64,000 nt of DNA, from assembly GCA_034007745.1 (NCBI GenBank), contig JAVEQI010000006.1, positions 1-64,000 on the forward strand. The letters are read 5' to 3'. The translations under genes were made by a program, and so were the position numbers. Under the pieces are notes generated by a model. That model was not told the DNA's origin. It searched no databases and worked only from the letters and a program-made list of their open reading frames with translations. This stretch comes from Desulforapulum sp034007745. Its GTDB lineage: Bacteria; Desulfobacterota; Desulfobacteria; Desulfobacterales; Desulfobacteraceae. This document shows positions 35,344 to 44,679 of the stretch, piece after piece (positions within the stretch are counted from its first letter, which is position 1; the number at the start of each line of letters is the position of its first letter).

Positions 35344-36567
35344 TTATATAACATCTTTAAACCATTGTTTCATTCGTTTTAAAAGCCGCATAAACAGGCC
35401 ATTATCACCGTCGTCAAAGGCAACTCCAGCGTTTCTGCTGCCGTAAATTACAAGGCCGACCCCGGTTGCAAAGGCAGGATTTTTAACCACATCCTTCAAA
35501 CCTCCGACCTTCATGACCCTTCCAAGCCTGACCGGCGTGGAAAAGACCCCCTCAACCACATCGGTTATACCGTGTAAAAGAGCCGTTCCTCCGGTGAGGA
35601 TAATGCCCGACGGAAATGAATTTTCAAGACCGTTGCTGTAGACCTCCCTTTTTAGTATGGAAAACATCTCTTCGACCCTGGGCTCCAGGATCTCAGCCAG
35701 GATGTCCTTTGGAAGACTCTTTGAGCCCCGGCCTCCGATTCCGGCAACCTCGATGGTTTCACCGTTGCGGGAACTTTGGCTAAGGCAGGTCCCGTGATCT
35801 ATCTTTATCTTTTCTGCCTCTGCAAGGGGGGTTCGCAATCCGATGGAAATATCGTTGGTAAGGTTGTGCCCCCCCAGTGCGAGCTCAAAGGTGTGTTTGA
35901 TGTTGTTTCCCTTGAAAATGGCAAAATCCGTGGTGCCCCCGCCCACATCTGCAAGGGCGCACCCAAGCTCCTTTTCCTCAGGAGACAGAACTGCCTCCCC
36001 CGAGGCAAGGGATTCGAGCACTATGTCGCATACGTCGAGCCCCGCCTTGTTGCAGCACTTTACAATGTTCCTTGCAGAGGAGACTGCCCCAGTCACAATG
36101 TGAATCTTTGTCTCTAGGCGAACCCCGGTCATGCCCACAGGGTTCTGAATCGCCTCCTGGTCATCCACAATAAACTCCTGGGGGATGACGTGGATGATTT
36201 CGCGATCCATTGGAATGGCAACTGCGCTTGCCGCCTCGATCACCCGGTCAACATCGTTCTGGTTTATCTCCTGGCCCTTGATGGCTATAATGCCATGGCT
36301 GTTCTGCCCCCGGATGTGGCCGCCTGCAATGCCCACAAACACAGATGAGATACTGCAGCCGGCCATCACCTCCGCATCTATCACGGCTTTTTTGATGGAT
36401 TCCACAGTTGACTCGATATTGACCACAGCACCTTTTCTCAACCCCCTGGAAGGCGACTCACCAACACCGATAATATTAATCTCACCCTGAACCACCTCAC
36501 CGACAACGGCACAGATCTTTGTGGTCCCGATGTCAAGCCCCACTATAATTTTACCCTCTTCGTGCAA
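35344..36567 (-). CDS. ftsA: Cell division protein FtsA
   Basis: A 407-residue protein. I choose the TTG at 36567: it follows AAAGGAGG at ideal spacing and begins just two bases after the ftsQ stop, while the frame up to 36615 would overlap ftsQ and has no site. The actin-like ATPase motifs VGLDIGTTK and LADVGGGTTDFAI are present. The C-terminal LLKRMKQWFKDVI is the amphipathic helix that binds FtsA to the membrane. It tethers FtsZ. Confidence 0.97.
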   Translation of the reverse strand: MHEEGKIIVGLDIGTTKICAVVGEVVQGEINIIGVGESPSRGLRKGAVVNIESTVESIKKAVIDAEVMAGCSISSVFVGIAGGHIRGQNSHGIIAIKGQEINQNDVDRVIEAASAVAIPMDREIIHVIPQEFIVDDQEAIQNPVGMTGVRLETKIHIVTGAVSSARNIVKCCNKAGLDVCDIVLESLASGEAVLSPEEKELGCALADVGGGTTDFAIFKGNNIKHTFELALGGHNLTNDISIGLRTPLAEAEKIKIDHGTCLSQSSRNGETIEVAGIGGRGSKSLPKDILAEILEPRVEEMFSILKREVYSNGLENSFPSGIILTGGTALLHGITDVVEGVFSTPVRLGRVMKVGGLKDVVKNPAFATGVGLVIYGSRNAGVAFDDGDNGLFMRLLKRMKQWFKDVI

Positions 36568-36568
36568 G

Positions 36569-37519
36569 TTAAACACCTCCTTTGGTCGTAATTGGCAAAA
36601 CACCTTTATCTGCAAGGGTTATTGTTACGCTTCTAATGTTAAAAAGATCGATCATGCCCACCCCTTTTCCATCACCCAGAGCTTTTCCTAAAACGTTTCC
36701 AGATGCTTCCCAGGATGCATCTGAAGCTGCATCCATGAAATCAAGGATTCGCCGGGCACGGACAAGCTTTGTCTTGAAGCTGTCGAATCCCAACTTAAGG
36801 ATGACTAACTCACCAGCCATACTGGTGTGGGTTTTAAAAACATCGGTGGTCACCTCAATGCCCAGATCCCTGTCCGCCCTTATCTCCCGAAAGAGCGGAG
36901 TACCGTCAAGACCGATGAGTGCCAGCACCCCCCTGTGAAGTTTCCCCTCAAAGCCGTAGGTGGGAGCCGGAACGGTCGAACTGATCGATTGAAGTTCGAG
37001 TCCCTGGATCATTGGCAGGTCAGCAGTCAGGGGTTCGCCCTCCGGGTCATAGGGCTTGAAGGGCTGCCCGTCCATGTCAAGGAGCACCTGAAAGTCCCTG
37101 GGCAAGAATGCCCTTGCAATGGCCTTTTGCTCTAAAATTCGTATATACAGGAGTGACGGGATCTTACGCTCAAGTGCCGCATCCCTGATCCAGGGATGGG
37201 CCGTGAGTCGTTCCCGGGCCGTTTTAAGATTAAGGGCGAGTATACTGTCGCCGGTCTTGACCCCGGCCTGGGCAAGAATCTCAGAATGGCTGAGACGATC
37301 GGCCCCGGAAATAGTGACACTCTTTATGTTGAAATAGGTGCTCTGGGTGATAAAATCATGGGCAAAAATCAGCCCAATACTTGAAAGGGCCAGCACCAGC
37401 ACCAGTAAAATAAACTTCAGCACAAAATCAAGACTGGCCATGAAATCGCTTCCAACAACGGAAACCTCTATATCCGTTGCCAAAAGCTTGTTTTTTCTAA
37501 CTTTTTTATTCGCCTTCAA
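36569..37519 (-). CDS. ftsQ: Cell division protein FtsQ
   Basis: A 316-residue bitopic protein: cytoplasmic tail, one membrane helix (FILLVLVLALSSIGLIFA), then the POTRA domain starting with FNIKSVTISGADRLSHSEIL, and the beta domain with the family pattern LGIEVTTDVF. It links FtsL/FtsB to the division ring. Its start overlaps the murB end by 14 bases. Confidence 0.93.
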   Translation of the reverse strand: MKANKKVRKNKLLATDIEVSVVGSDFMASLDFVLKFILLVLVLALSSIGLIFAHDFITQSTYFNIKSVTISGADRLSHSEILAQAGVKTGDSILALNLKTARERLTAHPWIRDAALERKIPSLLYIRILEQKAIARAFLPRDFQVLLDMDGQPFKPYDPEGEPLTADLPMIQGLELQSISSTVPAPTYGFEGKLHRGVLALIGLDGTPLFREIRADRDLGIEVTTDVFKTHTSMAGELVILKLGFDSFKTKLVRARRILDFMDAASDASWEASGNVLGKALGDGKGVGMIDLFNIRSVTITLADKGVLPITTKGGV

Positions 37520-38537
37520 TTTTCACCTCTGGTTTGAGATCAACATTGAATTTTTTTCTCACCTCGTCCTGGACAATGCGCTTTAAGGTTAATATTTCCA
37601 GAGCTGTAGCACCCCCAAGATTGACGATAAAATTACCGTGGATCTTTGAAACCATTGCATTGCCGAACCTTTGTCCCTTGAGGCCCGCCCGGTCAATCAG
37701 CAGACCCGCAGGCATGCCACCATCCGGATTTTTAAAAAAACAGCCCGCACTTGCAACTTTTCCTGGCTGACTTGCATGGCGCAGCTCAAGAAGTGAGAGC
37801 CACCGGTCTCGAATCTGTTGTTTATCCCCGGCAAAGACTCTAAACCGTGCCCCTAGAACAAACATGCAGGGGTCAAGTGAATCAAACATTATTTTCCGAT
37901 GGGCAAAACTCAGTTCAGATCTGTCTATTGTAATGATCTTTCCATCCCCGGACACAACTTCAAGGGAGACAAGGATGTCTGCGATGGTGCCGAGGCTGGT
38001 TCCTGCGTTCATCATCACAGCTCCGCCCACGGTTCCCGGGATACCTGCACAAAACTCAAACCCAGCCATGCCCCGGTCCATGGCAAAACGTGCAACAGTC
38101 CCAAGGATAACTCCTGAAGATGCCGTTATCGTTCCCTCCTGGCCGGTTGTCATGGCAAGGTCAAGGTCTTTATTCATCCTTTTCGTTGTAACAACAAGCC
38201 CCCGGATACCCCTGTCCCTGACCAGAAGATTAGTGCCGCTGCCCACAAGGACTACTGGTATGTCAAGGTCCCGGGAACGCTTTATGACTCCGATGAGTTC
38301 CCCTTTGGTTGCCGGTGCGAAAAACAGATCTGCTGGTCCGCCCACCTTAAAAGTTGTGTGCCTGGCCATGGGCTCATTTAAGAGGAGGAAAAACTCCCGC
38401 TGCAACAGGGCACAGGCCCTGGAAAGGGAACAGGAATCAACTCCCCTTTTTGCGCCGTATTTTACTCTGGATTTCACTCCCGGATACACTCCCAAATTTA
38501 ATCCCAGGTTATCCACCAGACTCTCTGCCAAATTCAC
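37506..38537 (-). CDS. murB: UDP-N-acetylenolpyruvoylglucosamine reductase MurB
   Basis: A 343-residue protein, starting at GTG 38537, which shares one base with the murC stop. The FAD-binding region GSGTNLLVRDRGIRGLVV and the EFCAGIPGTVGGAVMMNAG segment are intact, and SAGCFFKNPDGG holds the catalytic serine-equivalent position of type II MurB enzymes. It reduces the enolpyruvyl group with NADPH. About 30 extra residues at the N-terminus may be due to the start choice. Confidence 0.95.
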   Translation of the reverse strand: MNLAESLVDNLGLNLGVYPGVKSRVKYGAKRGVDSCSLSRACALLQREFFLLLNEPMARHTTFKVGGPADLFFAPATKGELIGVIKRSRDLDIPVVLVGSGTNLLVRDRGIRGLVVTTKRMNKDLDLAMTTGQEGTITASSGVILGTVARFAMDRGMAGFEFCAGIPGTVGGAVMMNAGTSLGTIADILVSLEVVSGDGKIITIDRSELSFAHRKIMFDSLDPCMFVLGARFRVFAGDKQQIRDRWLSLLELRHASQPGKVASAGCFFKNPDGGMPAGLLIDRAGLKGQRFGNAMVSKIHGNFIVNLGGATALEILTLKRIVQDEVRKKFNVDLKPEVKIEGE

Positions 38538-39904
38538 TAGAGGATCTCCAACAGCCGTTCGCCCAGGTTATAAACATCTCCCGCACCAAGGGTCAGAACA
38601 AGATCACCAGGATTAAGGGTGCTGGAAAGAATAGATATACATGTCTCAAAATCTTTTACACAGGATACCTGCTTATGGCCGTGCTCCTCGATCCCCCTGC
38701 AGAGCTTTAGCGAATCAATTCCTTCGATCGGAGGTTCACTTGCCGCATAGATTGGCAGCACAAACAACAGATCTGACTGGTAAAACGCCCGGGTAAAGTC
38801 GTTGAACAGATCCCTGGTTCTTGTAAACCTGTGGGGCTGAAACACCACCACAATCCTTTTATCTGGCCAGGCCTCCCTTACGGCCGCAAGGGTGGTCTTC
38901 ACCTCAGTGGGGTGATGGCCGTAATCGTCCACCACGGTGATGCCTTTCTTTTCACCTTTTATCTCAAGTCTCCTTGCAACCCCTTCGATTTTCTCAAGGG
39001 CTCCTTTGATCACCTTAAAATCAACCTTGAGCTCAAGGGCCACAGCAATGGCTGCCAGGGCGTTGGAAATATTATGCTTGCCTGCAAGGTTCAGGGTAAT
39101 CTCGCCCAGAACCTCCTTTTTGTGGACCACGGTAAAGCATCCCCTTCTACCAGTAAGGCATATTTCCCTTGCCTCAAGATCTGCCTGGGCGTTAAGGCCA
39201 AAGGTGGTGTACCGGGCAGTGATCCTTGGCAGGATCTGCTGGATGTGCTCGTTGTCAAGGCAGAGCACGGCAAGACCGTAAAAGGGAACCGAGTTGATAA
39301 ACCGGACAAAATTATCCTTGATGTCCTCGATACCATTGTAATAGTCAAGATGTTCAAGATCGATGTTGGTGACGGCTGCAATGGCTGGGGAATACTTCAA
39401 AAATGAGCCGTCACTCTCGTCGGCCTCGGCCACGATATAATCGCCCTTGCCGTGGCGAGCGTTTGTGCCAAGGCTCTTTAACAGCCCGCCAACCACAACG
39501 GTTGGGTCAAGGCCTGCCTCATTTAAAATGGTTGCCACCATGGATGTGGTGCTGGTCTTGCCGTGGGCTCCTGAAACGGCAATGGCGTATTTTATGCGCA
39601 TGAGTTCGGCCAGCATTTCAGCCCTGGCTATGGTTCGGATGCATCTTTTTTCTGCCTCGACCACCTCGGGGTTGTCCTTGGCGATGGCCGTTGAGGTAAC
39701 AACCACATCGGCATCATTTAACTGCTCTGCCCTGTGGCCCTTGAATATGAAGGCTCCAAGGGAGGATAGGCGCTGGGTTATGGGCGAAAGCTTTACGTCT
39801 GATCCAGACACCCTGTATCCAAGGCTCAGAAGAAGCTCTGCAATGGCGCTCATGCCGATGCCGCCTATGCCTACAAAATATATGTGGTAGTTTTTCTGGT
39901 ACAT
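38537..39904 (-). CDS. murC: UDP-N-acetylmuramate-L-alanine ligase MurC
   Basis: A 455-residue protein with the Rossmann start IYFVGIGGIGMSAIAELL, the ATP loop SGAHGKTSTTSM, the central YNGIEDIKDNFVRF and the C-terminal DDYGHHPTEV. It adds L-Ala to UDP-MurNAc in the cytoplasm. It lies in the dcw cluster between murG and murB; no ddl gene follows. Confidence 0.97.
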   Translation of the reverse strand: MYQKNYHIYFVGIGGIGMSAIAELLLSLGYRVSGSDVKLSPITQRLSSLGAFIFKGHRAEQLNDADVVVTSTAIAKDNPEVVEAEKRCIRTIARAEMLAELMRIKYAIAVSGAHGKTSTTSMVATILNEAGLDPTVVVGGLLKSLGTNARHGKGDYIVAEADESDGSFLKYSPAIAAVTNIDLEHLDYYNGIEDIKDNFVRFINSVPFYGLAVLCLDNEHIQQILPRITARYTTFGLNAQADLEAREICLTGRRGCFTVVHKKEVLGEITLNLAGKHNISNALAAIAVALELKVDFKVIKGALEKIEGVARRLEIKGEKKGITVVDDYGHHPTEVKTTLAAVREAWPDKRIVVVFQPHRFTRTRDLFNDFTRAFYQSDLLFVLPIYAASEPPIEGIDSLKLCRGIEEHGHKQVSCVKDFETCISILSSTLNPGDLVLTLGAGDVYNLGERLLEIL

Positions 39905-39923
39905 CTAAACTCCTTAAAAGCTT

Positions 39924-41066
39924 TTAGCTGTTCAAAAGCTGTTCACATAGGTCAACAATTGCACCGGCCGGATCCGGAATTGCCATGCCCCTTGCTGCCC
40001 TTCCCATGGCGAGGCGTTTTTCTCGGTCATTCTCCAGGGCCTCAATGGCGATTTTGAGTCGTTCCGGGCTTAACTCCCTGTCCAGGATCATCTCTGCCCC
40101 GCCCCTGTTCACAACGGCCTCAGCATTGAAACGCTGGTGGTCGTCGGCGGCATGGGGATAGGGAACCAGAATCGACGGTTTTCCATGGCTGATGATCTCG
40201 GAGATGGTTCCGGCACCGGCCCGGGCTACGATGAGATCTGCCCCGGCCATCCGGTCTGGAAGGTCGTCGAAAAAAGCCCTGGCCTCCCCGTTCATATTAA
40301 GATCCTGGTATGTTCGAGCCACCTCGGCCTCGTCGGAAACTCCTGTCTGGTGAATAAGGCGAATGGAGGCAGGATCATCCAGAAGAGCCATTGCTCCCAT
40401 CATGGCCTGGTTGATGGAACGGGCTCCCTGACTTCCGCCGGTGACAAGGAGATTAAAAACAGCCGGGTCAAGTTCCCGGGAGTTTTCAGCCGGGCAATGA
40501 TCCAAAGGGCTCTTTTCCGCCCCTGCCCCTGCCTCTTTATTTCTGGTTTTGAGTTTACGTACAGGATTGCCGGTGTGGTGAACAACAGCCCGTTTTGACA
40601 ACCCCCTGGTATCCTCAAAAGAGGTAAACACAAGGTGGCAGACCCGTGACAGGATTCTATTGGTGATCCCGGGAATGGTATTTTGCTCCTGGACAGCAGT
40701 CTTAATGCGTAAAAACCTTGCTGCAACCACGACTGGGCCTGAAGAATACCCGCCCACACCGAGGACAAGATCGGGCTTGAACTTTCGAAGAACGGCAATG
40801 GCCTGGACCAGGGACAGGGGCAGACGCACCAGGGCGGCAAGTTTTCCCACAAGCCCCCTGCCCTTGATTGGCGAAACGGAAATTGCCGTGTGGGCAAAGC
40901 CGTAACAGTCAAGTGTAGATGTCTCAAAGGGCTGCCCTGTTCCCACAAAGAGGATGCGGGTTCCCGGCACCCTGTCTGAAAAAGCCTGGGCAATGGCAAT
41001 TCCCGGGAAAAGATGACCGCCGGTCTTGCCCCCCGCAATGAGGATGTTAAGGTCCTGCTTATCCAT
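39924..41066 (-). CDS. murG: UDP-GlcNAc transferase MurG
   Basis: A 380-residue glycosyltransferase. The ATG at 41066, just after AAAGGTGG, is preferred over one 18 bases upstream. GGKTGGHLFPG is the N-terminal glycine-rich loop, VLGVGGYSSGPVV the acceptor side, GGSQGARSINQ and ARAGAGTISEI the UDP-GlcNAc side. It makes lipid II from lipid I at the inner membrane. The last codons (AACAGC) and stop TAA are a heptamer repeat unit. Confidence 0.97.
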   Translation of the reverse strand: MDKQDLNILIAGGKTGGHLFPGIAIAQAFSDRVPGTRILFVGTGQPFETSTLDCYGFAHTAISVSPIKGRGLVGKLAALVRLPLSLVQAIAVLRKFKPDLVLGVGGYSSGPVVVAARFLRIKTAVQEQNTIPGITNRILSRVCHLVFTSFEDTRGLSKRAVVHHTGNPVRKLKTRNKEAGAGAEKSPLDHCPAENSRELDPAVFNLLVTGGSQGARSINQAMMGAMALLDDPASIRLIHQTGVSDEAEVARTYQDLNMNGEARAFFDDLPDRMAGADLIVARAGAGTISEIISHGKPSILVPYPHAADDHQRFNAEAVVNRGGAEMILDRELSPERLKIAIEALENDREKRLAMGRAARGMAIPDPAGAIVDLCEQLLNS

Positions 41067-42177
41067 TTTCCACCTTTGCTCCAATGTTCATCAATATCCC
41101 CATGAAGGCCATGTTTACAATTAAAGAGGTACCGCCATAGCTTAGAAACGGAAGGGTGAGACCCTTTGTGGGCAGAACACCCATGGCAACACCTGCGTTG
41201 ATCGCAACCTGGAGACCCAGGGTGATAACCACCCCGGTAGCGACAAACGAGCCGAAAAGATCTGGGGCGTTTCGGGCAATGACCGCCCCCCGCCACAAAA
41301 TTATGGAGTAAAGAACCAGAGTGGTAAGTACCCCCACAAGTCCGAGTTCCTCACCGATAACCGAAAGAATGAAGTCCGTGTGGGGCTCGGGCAGGTAATG
41401 AAGCTTTTGCATCCCGAGGCCGATGCCCTTGCCAAAAATACCGCCCGATCCAAACGCCTTGAGAGAGTGGGTGATCTGGTAGCCCTTGTCCAGGGGATCG
41501 TCCCAGGGGTTCATGAAGGCCAGAATCCTGTCCATGCGATAATCCACCCGATAGACAAGAAAATAAACCACGGGCGCGAGGAATGGAACGGGCAGCAACA
41601 GATGAACAATTCTGACCCCTGCCACAAACATCATTCCCCAGGTGATACAGCCAATGATTATTACCGTTCCAAAGTCGGGCTGCATGAGGATGAGAATGGA
41701 GAGGACCGCCAGGAGAAGCACATGGGGCATGAACCCGACTGAAAAATCCCTGATCATCTCCTGCTTCTTTGAAAGGGAATAGGCAAGGAACAGAACCAGG
41801 GCGAGTTTCGTGAATTCTGACGGTTGAAAGGTAAACCCTCCGAAAGTAACCCATCGATGGGCGCCACCGGCTGCATGGCCAAAAAACGGCACCTGGACAG
41901 CCACGAGAAGTACAACGGCAAGGCCCATGAAGAAATAGGCAAACACCCGGAAAGCCCGATAGGGGAACGAGGCCGCAGTGAACATGACCCCAAAACTCAG
42001 CAGGGCAAAAACTGCCTGGCGCTGCATGTAAAAAAAATTATCTCCAAACCGTGAGACAGCAAGGCTTGAGCTTGCACTGTACACCATCACAATCCCCATG
42101 CCCACCAGCAGCAGCACGGGAAAAAGAATGGTGGTCTCACCAAAAAAGGGATGGACGTTTGCGACTTTTTTGCTCAT
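41059..42177 (-). CDS. ftsW: Septal peptidoglycan polymerase FtsW
   Basis: A 372-residue SEDS protein with about ten hydrophobic helices. The typical motifs are GGAHRWVTFGGFTFQPSEFT, GFGTVIIIG-like LMQPDFGTVIII, and the last LPFLSYGGTSLIVNM. It polymerises lipid II at the septum together with FtsI. The start overlaps murD by ATGA and the end overlaps murG by 8 bases. Confidence 0.97.
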   Translation of the reverse strand: MSKKVANVHPFFGETTILFPVLLLVGMGIVMVYSASSSLAVSRFGDNFFYMQRQAVFALLSFGVMFTAASFPYRAFRVFAYFFMGLAVVLLVAVQVPFFGHAAGGAHRWVTFGGFTFQPSEFTKLALVLFLAYSLSKKQEMIRDFSVGFMPHVLLLAVLSILILMQPDFGTVIIIGCITWGMMFVAGVRIVHLLLPVPFLAPVVYFLVYRVDYRMDRILAFMNPWDDPLDKGYQITHSLKAFGSGGIFGKGIGLGMQKLHYLPEPHTDFILSVIGEELGLVGVLTTLVLYSIILWRGAVIARNAPDLFGSFVATGVVITLGLQVAINAGVAMGVLPTKGLTLPFLSYGGTSLIVNMAFMGILMNIGAKVENG

Positions 42178-43586
42178 AGATCCTCCCCCTTCAATGCCAT
42201 AACCCGGGCCTTGAAATCATCACCCCTCTGGCCATAGTTCTCGTACATGTCAAAGCTTGAGCATCCGGGAGAAAGAAGAACCGTGTCCCCCGTGACTGCG
42301 AGGCCCGCTGCAACTTCAAGGGCATCGACCATGGAGACCGCATCGAATATTCTAACGCCTGAACATGAACCTGAAGCAGGATCGGCACCAGGGGCGCCAC
42401 AAAGATCGGCCTTGATCTTCGGGGCCGCCTCTCCCATAACAACAACGGCCTTGACCCGTTGGAGAATCACGGGGAGGAGGGAAGAAAAATTTGTGTCCTT
42501 GGATCTGCCCCCAAGGATCAGGATCACCCGGTCAAAACCCTGCAGTGCCCCTTCAACCGCATGGGGATTGGTACCCTTGGAGTCGTTGTAGTACTCCACC
42601 CCATGGATGATTGCCACAAACTCGGTTCTATGGACGAGGGGTGAGAAATCGTTCAGAGCCTCCTGTATTCCGACCTTGTTCCCTCCGGCCAGAACAGCTG
42701 CAAGGGCTGCGGCAGCAATGTTATCCCGGTTATGGGCTCCCCTTAAGCGGGTGGCCGAAAGATCCAGGGTAAAATCTTCGCCTGGAATTTTTATCTCGAT
42801 GGTCCGGGAAGAAATATCTGCGTTGGAATTTTCGTTTGTACCAAAGATCAGCGTATTTGTCCTGGTTAATCCTTCCAGGCCGGATGGAATTTCAAGGTTC
42901 TGGTTGACAACGGCAAACCCCCGTTCGGACAGGCTGCGGAAGATACTCCACTTGGAATCGGCATAGGCAGAAAAGTCGGGATATCTGTCCAGGTGGTCTT
43001 CGGCAAGGTTGAGGAGCACTGCCACGCTGGGAGAGAACACAGTTGCCGCATCAAGTTGAAAGCTGCTCACCTCTGCTACAACAACGTCCTGCTCTTGACC
43101 GGATTCCAGGAACTCAACCAGCGGAGTTCCTATGTTGCCGCCGGTAAACACGCTTAAACCGGATTTCTCAAGCATCTCACTCACAAGGGTTGTCACCGTT
43201 GTCTTGCCGTTGGTCCCGGTGATGGCAACAAGGGTTTTTTTATTGAAAAAGGAAAAAAGGTCAAGCTCGCCTGTGACCAATACCCCCTTGGCCCTGGCCC
43301 GTTTAAAATACTCCATGTCAAGGGGGATTCCCGGGCTTGTAACTATGAGGGCCGCCCGTTCAAAGGTCTCCACTTTATGCCCGCCAGTCTCACACCTTAC
43401 GCCCATGGCTTCAAGTGGCAGGGTCACATCCGGCCCCAGGGGGCGGGTATCCGTTGCCCTGACCTCAAGATTTTTTGACCGCAAAAACCGCACAATGGCA
43501 GCCCCGGAGACTCCAAGACCTGCCACAAGCACGTATCCCCTATCAGGTTGTTCCACCAGGGATTTAATCACGGTTGAAATATTCAT
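42174..43586 (-). CDS. murD: UDP-N-acetylmuramoylalanine-D-glutamate ligase MurD
   Basis: A 470-residue protein. VAGLGVSGAAIVRFL is the nucleotide-sugar-binding start, VAITGTNGKTTVTTL the ATP loop, NLAEDHLDRYPDF and ILGGRSKDTNFSSL are family signatures. It adds D-Glu to UDP-MurNAc-L-Ala. Confidence 0.97.
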   Translation of the reverse strand: MNISTVIKSLVEQPDRGYVLVAGLGVSGAAIVRFLRSKNLEVRATDTRPLGPDVTLPLEAMGVRCETGGHKVETFERAALIVTSPGIPLDMEYFKRARAKGVLVTGELDLFSFFNKKTLVAITGTNGKTTVTTLVSEMLEKSGLSVFTGGNIGTPLVEFLESGQEQDVVVAEVSSFQLDAATVFSPSVAVLLNLAEDHLDRYPDFSAYADSKWSIFRSLSERGFAVVNQNLEIPSGLEGLTRTNTLIFGTNENSNADISSRTIEIKIPGEDFTLDLSATRLRGAHNRDNIAAAALAAVLAGGNKVGIQEALNDFSPLVHRTEFVAIIHGVEYYNDSKGTNPHAVEGALQGFDRVILILGGRSKDTNFSSLLPVILQRVKAVVVMGEAAPKIKADLCGAPGADPASGSCSGVRIFDAVSMVDALEVAAGLAVTGDTVLLSPGCSSFDMYENYGQRGDDFKARVMALKGEDL

Positions 43587-43596
43587 TTCAGTTCGC

Positions 43597-44676
43597 CTAA
43601 CGAATCTTAAGGGTTGAAAGGGAAATAAGAGCCAGGGTGATCGATATAATCCAGAACCGCACGATTACCTTTGACTCGGGCCACCCCTTGAGTTCAAAGT
43701 GGTGGTGCAATGGTGCCATGCGGAACACCCTCTTCCCCTTGGAAAGCTTGAAATAGCCCACCTGGATGATCACAGAAAGGGCCTCGATAACAAACAGGCC
43801 GCCCACAATCAGGAGCAGAATCTCCTGCTTGGTTACAACGGCGATGGTTCCAAGCAGGGCCCCAAGGGGTATGGAACCGGTATCCCCCATGAAAACCTGG
43901 GCCGGATGGGAGTTAAACCAGAGGAACCCAAGTCCCGCCCCAGCAAGGATTCCGCACACAATGGTGATCTCGCCGCAGGAGGCAATGTGCTTGACCTGGA
44001 GGTAGTTGGCGATGGTTATATGACTTGCCACATAGGCAAAGAACATATAGGCGACCCCTGCAATGATGATCGGCCCTATGGCAAGGCCGTCAAGTCCGTC
44101 CGTGAGATTCACTGCATTGGAGGTTCCGACGATCACAAGGGTTGCAAAGGGTATATACCAAAGACCAAGATCCGGGGATATCCTCTTCAGGAATGGGATA
44201 GTGAGGCTCGTATCAAAGTCAGGACAAAGATAGATAAGCGAGGAAATTGCAAACCCCGCCACGATCTGCACCAGGAACTTTCCCCTGGCCGTGAACCCCA
44301 TGTTTCTTTTTTTCACCTGCATCAGGTAATCGTCAATGAATCCTATGGCACCAAAAAGAGCCAGGGATAAAAGGGTGATCAAAATATAGTGGTTGCTCAG
44401 ATCCGCCCACAGGAGGGTCGACACACCAAGGGAAAAGAGTATGAGAATGCCGCCCATGGTCGGAGTTCCCTCTTTTTCGAAATGGGTCTCAGGCCCGTCG
44501 TTCTGGATAAACTGACCGATCTGCATCCTTGAAAGTCGCTTGATCACCCAGGGGCCCAACAGGAAACAGATCAAAAAGGCGGTGAGTCCGCCATAGATGG
44601 TGCGGAAGGTTATATACCGAAAAAGGTTGAACAGCGAGATCTCGGTGTGCAACGGATAGAGGTAATGAAACAGCAT
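43597..44676 (-). CDS. mraY: Phospho-MurNAc-pentapeptide transferase MraY
   Basis: A 359-residue membrane protein with ten helices. The family motifs GTPTMGGILIL, GFIDDYLM (metal-binding Asp pair), NLTDGLDGLA and FMGDTGSIPLG are all present, as is the C-terminal APLHHHFE. It attaches the pentapeptide sugar to undecaprenyl phosphate to make lipid I. Confidence 0.98.
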   Translation of the reverse strand: MLFHYLYPLHTEISLFNLFRYITFRTIYGGLTAFLICFLLGPWVIKRLSRMQIGQFIQNDGPETHFEKEGTPTMGGILILFSLGVSTLLWADLSNHYILITLLSLALFGAIGFIDDYLMQVKKRNMGFTARGKFLVQIVAGFAISSLIYLCPDFDTSLTIPFLKRISPDLGLWYIPFATLVIVGTSNAVNLTDGLDGLAIGPIIIAGVAYMFFAYVASHITIANYLQVKHIASCGEITIVCGILAGAGLGFLWFNSHPAQVFMGDTGSIPLGALLGTIAVVTKQEILLLIVGGLFVIEALSVIIQVGYFKLSKGKRVFRMAPLHHHFELKGWPESKVIVRFWIISITLALISLSTLKIR

Positions 44677-44679
44677 ATT

